Origin: Oscillibacter sp.
Lineage (GTDB): Bacteria > Bacillota > Clostridia > Oscillospirales > Oscillospiraceae
Assembly (NCBI GenBank): GCA_017447005.1
Contig: JAFSOM010000392.1
Span: 1-5,345 of the forward strand
Length of the DNA: 5,345 nucleotides
Direction: 5' to 3'
Made by a program: the position numbers and the translations under genes. Below, one piece after another: positions 1 to 5,345 of the stretch. The first letter of the stretch is position 1. Each line of letters begins with the position of its first letter. The notes below the pieces were generated by a model. The model worked only from the letters and a program-made list of their open reading frames with translations. It had not been told where the DNA came from and did no database searches.

Positions 1-1572
1 GACGCGAACATTGACGCCCACTGGCAAAAGGCGCAAGCGTATATGCGGACGCTCGGCGCGGATTTGCTGATGTTCCTTGACAACGCCGACAAGATTCCGT
101 ATGAGGACGAGGAACTGCTTACCACGTTCGGCTGTAAGTTTCTGATAACGTCGCGGCAGACGGAACACTCGGAGCGCGTGCGCAAGATAGCGGCGGGCCG
201 TCTCACGCCGGAGGAATGCCGGACGCTGTACCGCCGCGCCTACCCGGACAACGCCGCGCCGGATGACGTGCTGGACGAAATCATCAACCTTGCGGGACGC
301 CATACGCTTGCGGTCAGGCTGTTGGCGAAAACGCAGTGGGCGACCGGACTGGAAGCGCTGGAAATGCTGTCGCAACTGCGCGAATCATTTGACCTTAGCG
401 ACGAGGAAATCACATATCGGCACACCCCGGAACAGAGAAACGACGAAGACGAGGAAGCCACGTTCATGGAGCACATGAGCCGCATATTTGACCTGTCGAA
501 ACTGCGGGAGACAGAGAAAGGCGCGGACGCTCTGCGGGTCTTGCAGGGAATGTCTCTGCTTGCGTCGAATAAGCTAATACCTGTTCGTGACGTGAAAAAG
601 TGGCTGGACTTGCCGAACCTGAAAGGGCTGAACCGTGCGGTAAAGGCGGGCTGGCTGAATGACGCGACGGAAAACGGCGTCCGCAAGGTTTCCATACACG
701 CCGTGATTACCGCCGTCGTGCGCAAGAACGCCATGCCCGACGAGACCTTGATTGACGCCTTGGCGGGGCGGTTGCGCTTGGATATGATTCCGGAGGACAC
801 GGAAGTTTTCACAAACAGGTTGCCCGTACTGGAACACGCGATAGCTCTGGACAATGCGATGGGCGCCCTCCGCACGGAGAATTACGGGCTAATGCTCGGC
901 GCCATGGGCTATCTCCTGAAGCAACAGGCGGATTACGACAACGCGCTTGCATATGACAAAAGAGCCTTAGACATTGAGAAGGAAACGCTGGGAGAGGAGC
1001 ACAGCGAAACGGCGACTTCTTACAACAACATCGGGAGTGTTTATGATGACATAGGCGACTATGACAGCGCGTTGGAATATTACCAAAAGGCGTTGCGGAT
1101 TTTTGAAAGTGTCCTCGGCGTTGACCACCCCGCCACGGCGACTTCTTATAACAACATCGGGCTTGTTTACTGGGCGCAAGGCGACTATGCCAACGCGTTG
1201 GAATATCACCAAAAGGCGTTGCAGATATGGGAAAGAGTCCTTGGCACTGACCATCCCAACATGGCGATTTCTTACAACAACATCGGGCTTGTTTATGATA
1301 ATCAAGGCGATTATTACAGCGCGTTGGAATATTACCAAAAGGCGTTGCGGATTTTTGAAAGTGCCCTCGGCGCAGAACACCCCAACACGACGGAGACTTA
1401 TCACAACATCGGAATGCTATACTTTGAGCAGGGCAATTTCAAGCAGGCTTTAGAATGGCTGGAAAAGGCGCTTACTGTCCGCTTGAAAGTTCTGGGAGCG
1501 AAACACCCGGATACAAAACGCACGCAGGAATGGCTTGACGCCACAAAGCGCAAGCTGTCGGGGGAAGAATAG
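1..1572 (+). CDS. STAND-type NTPase (NB-ARC-like) with C-terminal TPR repeats, partial (5' end missing)
   Basis: The reading frame is open from base 1, so the ATG at 43 is internal and the N-terminus lies outside the window; 523 residues are visible (numbered from base 1). Seen: a Walker B strand DLLMFLDNAD (21-30), a sensor/RNBS-B-like strand KFLITSR (46-52), a GLPL-like motif AGRHTLAVRLLA (98-109), an acidic linker (about 143-152), a winged-helix region (about 175-245) ending in an MHD-like SIHAVI (231-236), and five TPR units of 42 residues (about 296-505). Known of the family: STAND ATPases use nucleotide binding to switch between closed and oligomeric states, with the repeats sensing a ligand and an N-terminal domain acting as effector. 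Walker A (P-loop) and any effector domain are upstream and unseen, so the output (defence, transcription, signalling) cannot be assigned. The protein looks cytoplasmic: no membrane segment is visible. The stop codon overlaps the ribosome binding site of the next gene. The class is secure, the role is not. Confidence 0.88.
   Translation, partial: DANIDAHWQKAQAYMRTLGADLLMFLDNADKIPYEDEELLTTFGCKFLITSRQTEHSERVRKIAAGRLTPEECRTLYRRAYPDNAAPDDVLDEIINLAGRHTLAVRLLAKTQWATGLEALEMLSQLRESFDLSDEEITYRHTPEQRNDEDEEATFMEHMSRIFDLSKLRETEKGADALRVLQGMSLLASNKLIPVRDVKKWLDLPNLKGLNRAVKAGWLNDATENGVRKVSIHAVITAVVRKNAMPDETLIDALAGRLRLDMIPEDTEVFTNRLPVLEHAIALDNAMGALRTENYGLMLGAMGYLLKQQADYDNALAYDKRALDIEKETLGEEHSETATSYNNIGSVYDDIGDYDSALEYYQKALRIFESVLGVDHPATATSYNNIGLVYWAQGDYANALEYHQKALQIWERVLGTDHPNMAISYNNIGLVYDNQGDYYSALEYYQKALRIFESALGAEHPNTTETYHNIGMLYFEQGNFKQALEWLEKALTVRLKVLGAKHPDTKRTQEWLDATKRKLSGEE
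886..1515 (+). repeat. Five in-frame 126-bp tandem units encoding TPRs
   Basis: Units begin at 886, 1012, 1138, 1264 and 1390, each 126 bp (42 codons). Units 2-4 are very similar in DNA as well as protein, sharing YNNIG, GDY..ALEY.QKAL.I and LG..HP; the first and last are diverged, as expected for cap repeats. The 42-residue period and the LG.DHP linker match kinesin-light-chain-type TPRs (Pfam TPR_12/TPR_10 style), which form a helical superhelix that binds peptides or protein partners. Near-identical DNA between units means copy number could change by recombination or slippage. Confidence 0.9.
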
Positions 1573-1578
1573 GGAGGG
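1572..1578 (+). promoter_or_regulatory. Ribosome binding site GGGAGGG for the SWIM gene
   Basis: The purine run GGGAGGG begins at the last base of the upstream TAG stop and sits 7 nt before the ATG at 1586. It decides the start: the alternative in-frame ATG at 1535 lies inside the end of the upstream gene, has no such site, and would add 17 residues unlike a SWIM protein N-terminus. The overlap of stop codon and Shine-Dalgarno sequence suggests translational coupling of the two genes. Confidence 0.8.
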
Positions 1579-1585
1579 AATACGC

Positions 1586-3244
1586 ATGGAACTGCGCAAA
1601 TGGCAAAACCAGTTCGCGCCCCGGATTCTCGGACGCGGCGAAGATTACTATTACGACGGCGCCGTCCGCGCTTTGAAGTGGAACGGACGCGAAATCTCCG
1701 CTACCGTTTGCGGAAGCTATAACTATAAGGTGAAAATCGCGGTTTCCGACGGCGTTGTAGGCGAAATGTCGTGTACCTGTCCCTACGCCGACGAGGACAA
1801 CTGCAAGCATATGGCGGCGGTCTTGCTTGCGGCGTCCGACGACGATTTCCCCGGCGAGAACGGCGAGTATCACAAGGAGCCGGAAGTCCCGATTGAAGAA
1901 GCCGTGCAAGCCCTGTCCGCGTCCGACGCGAAAATCCTGCTGGCCCGTTGCGCCCAACAGTACCCCGACATCGCCGACCAAATCCGCGTGAAAGTCACGG
2001 GAGGCGTCAGTAGCAAACAAGTGCGCGACTGGATGAAGGAAGTTTCCAATATCACCGAGGAATACGCCGGGCGTCATCACTTTATCGAGTACGACGACGC
2101 CTCCGCCTATACGGAAGCAATGACGGAGTTCATGGACGAGAAAGTAACGCTTCTGCTGGACGCCGGAGCGCCTATGGACGCGTTCGCGCTGACGTGCAAA
2201 GTCTGCGAGGAGGTGTCCACGGTGGACATCGACGACTCCGACGGCGGTACGGGCATGGTCTGCGAGGAGTGCGCGAATCTCTGGCGCGAGATTCTCCCGC
2301 GCATGAGCCTTGAACAGCAACATCAGATGTTTGACTGGATTCAGGCGCATTACGACAGTTATGACGCGATGTATGGCACAATGGACAAATTCCTATTCGG
2401 CGACGCCGGACAGGAAGCGGCGTTTCAGGAGCCGGAATTTCTGCAACGGAAACTGGAACTCTTGGACGAGCGAATCTCCAACGCCGGACAGGGCAGTTAC
2501 CGCTTGGAAAGTTACGTCATATGGCGGCTGGACATCATGCGTCAGTTGTCCGTGAGCGATGAGGAAATCAAGGGACTTATCCGCAAGCATTACGACCTCC
2601 CCCGCGTACGAAAATCTCTCATTGAGGACGCGGTACGGGAAGAGCGTTTCGACGACGCGATTGAACTGTTACGGCAAAGTAAGGACATGGATTCAAGGTA
2701 TCCCGGGCTTATCAGCGACTACAGCGGAAAGTTGATTGAGATATTCCAGCGCCTGAACCGTCCGAAAGAACTGCGGGACGAGCTTTTGTATCAGATGGAG
2801 AACGTCTATCAGCGCAATTTGGAGTACGTGAATCTGTTGAAGAGCGTGACGCCCCCGGAGGAGTGGCCCGCGTTACGGGAACAACTGTTGTCCGCGCCGA
2901 AAGTGGAATGGGTGCGCGGGGAACTGTTGGAACAGGAGGGACTTTACCGGCGTCTGATGGACGACGTGGTAAAGTCAAAGAGCCTACCGACGATGGACAA
3001 GTTTTTCGATACGCTGAAACGGGAGTATCCCGACGAACTGCGCGAATTTTTCGCGGCGCGTCTGCGTTCCGCAATGGAGGAAACGTCAAACCGGAAAGGT
3101 TACGCCGAGATTGTCCAGCGTCTGCGGAAATTAGCGACTATCCCCGGCGGAACGGAAACCGCCGCCGCGCTTGCGGACGAATGGCGGAAGGCGTACCCGC
3201 GGCGTCGGGCCATGCTGGAGGAATTGCAAAAGCGCGGTTTCTGA
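1586..3244 (+). CDS. SWIM zinc-finger domain protein
   Basis: A 552-residue protein starting MELRKWQNQF. The SWIM motif CTCPYADEDNCKH is clear: C63, C65, C73 and H75 (CxC-x7-CxH), preceded by the usual strands (about 28-62) and followed by a short helix (MAAVLLA). SWIM domains are predicted zinc-binding folds that bind DNA or proteins and occur in bacterial SWI2/SNF2-associated proteins and plant MuDR transposases. The length is close to stand-alone bacterial SWIM proteins such as Bacillus YwqB (from memory). The rest (about 105-552) is charged, apparently mostly alpha-helical, without a catalytic motif I recognise. It contains a second cysteine quartet, C204, C207, C226 and C229 (CxxC-x18-CxxC), around an acidic, glycine-rich loop DIDDSDGGTGM. 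No signal peptide or membrane segment is seen. The gene lies 13 nt after the STAND gene and probably shares its transcript; no SNF2 helicase gene is visible beside it. Domain call is firm, cellular role unknown. Confidence 0.9.
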   Translation: MELRKWQNQFAPRILGRGEDYYYDGAVRALKWNGREISATVCGSYNYKVKIAVSDGVVGEMSCTCPYADEDNCKHMAAVLLAASDDDFPGENGEYHKEPEVPIEEAVQALSASDAKILLARCAQQYPDIADQIRVKVTGGVSSKQVRDWMKEVSNITEEYAGRHHFIEYDDASAYTEAMTEFMDEKVTLLLDAGAPMDAFALTCKVCEEVSTVDIDDSDGGTGMVCEECANLWREILPRMSLEQQHQMFDWIQAHYDSYDAMYGTMDKFLFGDAGQEAAFQEPEFLQRKLELLDERISNAGQGSYRLESYVIWRLDIMRQLSVSDEEIKGLIRKHYDLPRVRKSLIEDAVREERFDDAIELLRQSKDMDSRYPGLISDYSGKLIEIFQRLNRPKELRDELLYQMENVYQRNLEYVNLLKSVTPPEEWPALREQLLSAPKVEWVRGELLEQEGLYRRLMDDVVKSKSLPTMDKFFDTLKREYPDELREFFAARLRSAMEETSNRKGYAEIVQRLRKLATIPGGTETAAALADEWRKAYPRRRAMLEELQKRGF

Positions 3245-3280
3245 AAATAACGCCCTCTCTCTGAAAATAACGCCCTCTCC
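3241..3280. repeat. Tandem 20-bp duplication across the SWIM gene stop codon
   Basis: Bases 3241-3260 and 3261-3280 are identical except at the last position (T versus C). The stop codon TGA (3242-3244) is inside the first copy and is repeated in the second, so the duplication does not alter the protein. The second copy supplies the 5' arm of the hairpin at 3274-3295; the first copy holds a nearly equivalent arm (CCTCTC, 3254-3259). Confidence 0.9.
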
Positions 3281-3308
3281 GAAACCCCGGAGAGGACGTT
3301 CGTTTGTT
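3274..3308 (+). terminator. Candidate intrinsic terminator after the SWIM gene
   Basis: An 8-bp perfect stem, CCTCTCCG (3274-3281) with CGGAGAGG (3288-3295), encloses a 6-nt loop. About 5 nt later comes a moderately T-rich stretch (CGTTCGTTTGTT, 3297-3308) rather than a clean T run, so termination efficiency is uncertain. Its position, 30 bp past the stop codon and between convergent genes, fits transcription termination of the STAND-SWIM unit. Confidence 0.55.
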
Positions 3309-3309
3309 A

Positions 3310-3341
3310 TCATACGCCTGACTGCGCTTTCATACGCCTGA
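3310..3341. repeat. Direct repeat of a 12-mer at 20-bp spacing
   Basis: TCATACGCCTGA occurs at 3310-3321 and again at 3330-3341, starts 20 bp apart. The 8 bp between the copies and the sequence after the second copy differ. The second copy abuts the G run that begins the palindromic cluster. The period equals that of the duplication at 3241-3280, although the sequences are unrelated. Confidence 0.85.
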
Positions 3342-3398
3342 GGGGGGGAACGACCCCCACCCGGCGCTAACGCGCCACCCTCCCCCAAAGGGGGAGGG
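3342..3398. repeat. REP-like cluster of three GC-rich hairpins
   Basis: Three hairpins lie in 57 bp. The first is GGGGG (3344-3348) with CCCCC (3354-3358), 5-nt loop. The second is GGCGC (3363-3367) with GCGCC (3372-3376), 4-nt loop. The third is CCCTCCCCC (3378-3386) with GGGGGAGGG (3390-3398), a perfect 9-bp stem with a 3-nt AAA loop. Compact intergenic palindromes of this kind resemble REP elements or small MITE-like repeats that recur across a genome; recurrence cannot be tested within one window. The last hairpin, read on the - strand, lies about 50 bp past the hydratase stop and could end or protect that transcript, though no T run follows it. Confidence 0.6.
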
Positions 3399-3444
3399 CT
3401 TAGGGCGGCGCAACCTTTCGGACAGTTTATTTTTGAGCAAGTCC

Positions 3445-5345
3445 TTACTTGCGGTTACGGTTGAAGTTAATCAGACATCCGGCCTGTACAATGGCGCGTT
3501 CGTTTTCGGTCATGTCCTTGATATACAGTTCCATGCGCGTCGCTTTGCCGTCCTTGACCACATAGGCCGGAATATCGTCCAGTTTATTTTCGCGCAGAGC
3601 GGCGCCGATACCCGGGACATAAATCCAGTCGCCCACCTCGAACGCGTCCGGCTGTCCTTTCAGATGGAACGGCAACATTCCCCAGTTCATCACGTTGGAA
3701 CGATAGCGTTTCGTGGCGTAGTCCTGCGTGATGTTCGCCAACGCGCCAATCACGCGCTGACAACTCGCGGCCTGTTCACGTGCGGAGCCGTCGCCGGGCT
3801 TGTTGGCGTATATCGTGGAGCCGATTTCAATTTCCTCCGGCTTGACATTTTCCTGTCCGGGAATGGTCGCAATGACGCGGTAAACGTCCTTCAATTCGGG
3901 GATGTCGCCGCCCTTTTCGCGTCTGACTTCCAGCGCGTCCACGGCTTTTGTACGGCCCACATATTCCGGGTCGCGGCGCGACAGCGTGAACTCCGCAAGC
4001 CCTAACGGATTGGAGCGGTACGCCGACGTTTCGCCCGACGGTATCAGCTCGTCGGTGGTCGTGACCTCGTCGAGAATCTTGGAGCAAACTTTCAGGAGAA
4101 TATTTTCCTGTAAGGCGGGGCGTTCGGGCCAGTCCTTGATATTGGGGCCGTAGAACAAATTCTCGGACAAATCCGCTTTGCCGAAACCGTTGTAAACGCG
4201 GGCCTTGTAGGGGCTTTCGTCGAAATGATAGGCGGGCACGTCGCCGAAGGCGTCGGCGTAGCGTTCGGCGCTGGTGAGCAGACCGCCGTTGACCGCCGTC
4301 GCCGCAATCGAGCGGGCGTCCATGAGCGCCACCGCCGACATTTGACCGTTCCCGGGCTTGGAGCCTTCCCGGTTGGGGAAATTGCGCGTTGTATGGCGGA
4401 TAGAGAATCCGTTATGATTGGGCGTATCTCCCGCGCCGAAGCAGGGGCCGCAGAACGCCGTTTTAATCACCGCGCCCGCCGCCGCCAAATCCGCGAGCGT
4501 CCCCTTGCGCGACAAATCCATATAGACCGGCATGGAGGACGGATAGACGCTCAACGTGAACTCATTCGCGCCGATACTCTTGCCTTTGAGCAGGTTTCCG
4601 GCCTCGATAACGTTCGTATAGTTGCCGCCCGCGCAACCCGCGATAATGCCTTGCTGAACCTGTAATTTACCGTCCTTGACCTTATCCAACAGCGTGTAAG
4701 GGGCGCGGCCTTGACTGACTTTCTCCGCCGCTTTTTCCGCTTCCCGTAAAATATCCGTCAGATTCGCGTTGAACTCGTCAATTTCATACGCGTTGGACGG
4801 GTGAAACGGCATCGCAATCATGGGCTTGATTGTCGACAGGTCAATCTCAATGCAACCGTCGTAATAGGCCACGTCCGCCGGATTCAGTTCTTTGTAGTCG
4901 TCGGCGCGTCCGTGTTCGGTCAAGAACGCTTTCGTGTCGGCGTCCGTGCGCCAGACGGAGGAAAGGCACGTCGTTTCCGTGGTCATCACGTCCACGCCGT
5001 TGCGGTAGTCGGTGGACATGGACGCCACGCCCGGTCCGACAAATTCCATCACCTTGTTTTTCACGTAGCCGTTCTTATACACCGCGCCGCAAATGGCGAT
5101 AGCAATATCATGCGGCCCTACCCACGGATTCGGCTTGCCCGTCAGATAAACCGCCACGACGCCCGGATAGGCGCTGTCCCATGTGTCGCCTAAAATCTGC
5201 TTAACGAGTTCGCCGCCGCCCTCGCCGACAGCCATAGTCCCCAACGCGCCGTAACGAGTATGGGAATCGGAACCCAGAATCATCTTACCGCAACCCGCGT
5301 ACATTTCGCGCATGTACTGATGGATAACGGCCATATGGGGCGGGA
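3445..5345 (-). CDS. ybhJ: YbhJ-like hydratase of the aconitase superfamily, partial (5' end missing)
   Basis: The frame is open to the window edge (residues PPH precede the Met at 5334), so that Met is internal. About 632 codons are visible; E. coli YbhJ is about 750 residues from memory, so roughly 120 N-terminal residues are missing. Numbering from the Met: the catalytic-type GSDSHT (21-26), cluster cysteine C234 in [12 protein letters not shown]295 and C298 in FCGPC, RNFPNR (317-322, matching the substrate-binding arginines of aconitase RNFTGR), and in the C-terminal swivel domain GDGSAREQ (514-521), equivalent to GSSRE with its catalytic serine. Known: aconitases bind a [4Fe-4S] cluster through three cysteines and catalyse dehydration and rehydration of hydroxy-acids. 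The motifs predict an active cytoplasmic Fe-S hydro-lyase, but the YbhJ branch has no substrate I know to be proven, and the usual SCTNS around the first cysteine is replaced by GCAGG. The gene converges on the SWIM gene with 200 bp between stop codons. Family identity is strong; substrate is open. Confidence 0.92.
   Translation of the reverse strand, partial: PPHMAVIHQYMREMYAGCGKMILGSDSHTRYGALGTMAVGEGGGELVKQILGDTWDSAYPGVVAVYLTGKPNPWVGPHDIAIAICGAVYKNGYVKNKVMEFVGPGVASMSTDYRNGVDVMTTETTCLSSVWRTDADTKAFLTEHGRADDYKELNPADVAYYDGCIEIDLSTIKPMIAMPFHPSNAYEIDEFNANLTDILREAEKAAEKVSQGRAPYTLLDKVKDGKLQVQQGIIAGCAGGNYTNVIEAGNLLKGKSIGANEFTLSVYPSSMPVYMDLSRKGTLADLAAAGAVIKTAFCGPCFGAGDTPNHNGFSIRHTTRNFPNREGSKPGNGQMSAVALMDARSIAATAVNGGLLTSAERYADAFGDVPAYHFDESPYKARVYNGFGKADLSENLFYGPNIKDWPERPALQENILLKVCSKILDEVTTTDELIPSGETSAYRSNPLGLAEFTLSRRDPEYVGRTKAVDALEVRREKGGDIPELKDVYRVIATIPGQENVKPEEIEIGSTIYANKPGDGSAREQAASCQRVIGALANITQDYATKRYRSNVMNWGMLPFHLKGQPDAFEVGDWIYVPGIGAALRENKLDDIPAYVVKDGKATRMELYIKDMTENERAIVQAGCLINFNRNRK

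Noticed and set aside
967..1404. - strand open frame with internal repeats opposite the TPR array
   Set aside because: Its repeat pattern simply mirrors the 126-bp TPR units; the sense frame has the TPR consensus.
1535..1585. Earlier in-frame ATG for the SWIM protein
   Set aside because: It lies inside the STAND gene without a ribosome binding site, whereas the ATG at 1586 has a strong one at proper distance.
1472..2350. Long - strand open frame (292 codons) opposite the STAND/SWIM junction
   Set aside because: It is antisense to two well-supported genes, shows no recognisable domain, and is explained by high GC lowering stop frequency on the opposite strand.
3241..3341. Possible CRISPR array from spaced short repeats
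   Set aside because: The repeats are only pairs, 12-20 bp long, unrelated to each other and lack regular spacers; no cas gene is present.
3131..3388. - strand open frame running from the palindromic cluster into the SWIM gene
   Set aside because: It is low-complexity (rich in G, R and P) and arises from the intergenic palindromes plus the antisense of the SWIM gene; no domain or ribosome binding site supports it.
3433..4005. + strand open frame of 190 codons opposite the hydratase 3' end
   Set aside because: It is antisense to strongly conserved aconitase-family sequence and resembles no family I know.

Overview
The window holds three protein-coding genes and one repeat-rich intergenic spacer. 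Two genes on the + strand (1-3244) form a tight two-gene unit: the C-terminal part of a STAND-type NTPase (NB-ARC-like ATPase, winged helix and tetratricopeptide repeats), followed 13 nt later by a SWIM zinc-finger protein. A third gene on the - strand (3445-5345), convergent with the pair, is most of an aconitase-superfamily hydratase closely resembling Escherichia coli YbhJ. The first and third genes run off the window edges. No RNA gene, CRISPR array, integrase, transposase or phage gene was seen.

Organism: a bacterium with moderately high GC and GC-rich third codon positions. The second gene has a strong purine-rich ribosome binding site (GGGAGGG). The TPR consensus (YNNIG, GDY..ALEYYQKAL, LG.DHP) and the GC-rich intergenic palindromes suggest an anaerobic, possibly gut-associated bacterium. 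That is an impression from recall, and the phylum cannot be fixed from this sequence.

Layout. 1-1572: STAND NTPase, entering after the Walker A region, with Walker B, sensor-like strand, GLPL-like motif, winged helix and five 42-residue TPR units. 1586-3244: SWIM protein, CxC-x7-CxH near the N-terminus followed by a long, mostly helical region that carries an additional CxxC-x18-CxxC. 3245-3444: 200-bp spacer with two separate 20-bp-period direct duplications, a terminator-like hairpin and a cluster of three GC-rich hairpins that resembles a REP or small palindromic element. 3445-5345: YbhJ-like hydratase with three candidate Fe-S cysteines, catalytic DSH and GSxRE motifs.

Working together: the first two genes are probably co-transcribed and may act in one process, since a STAND ATPase with TPR sensors is a typical switch or scaffold protein and SWIM domains bind nucleic acid or protein. 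A role in biological conflict is plausible but unproven, because the STAND effector domain lies outside the window. The hydratase is a metabolic enzyme on the opposite strand with no visible functional link to the pair.
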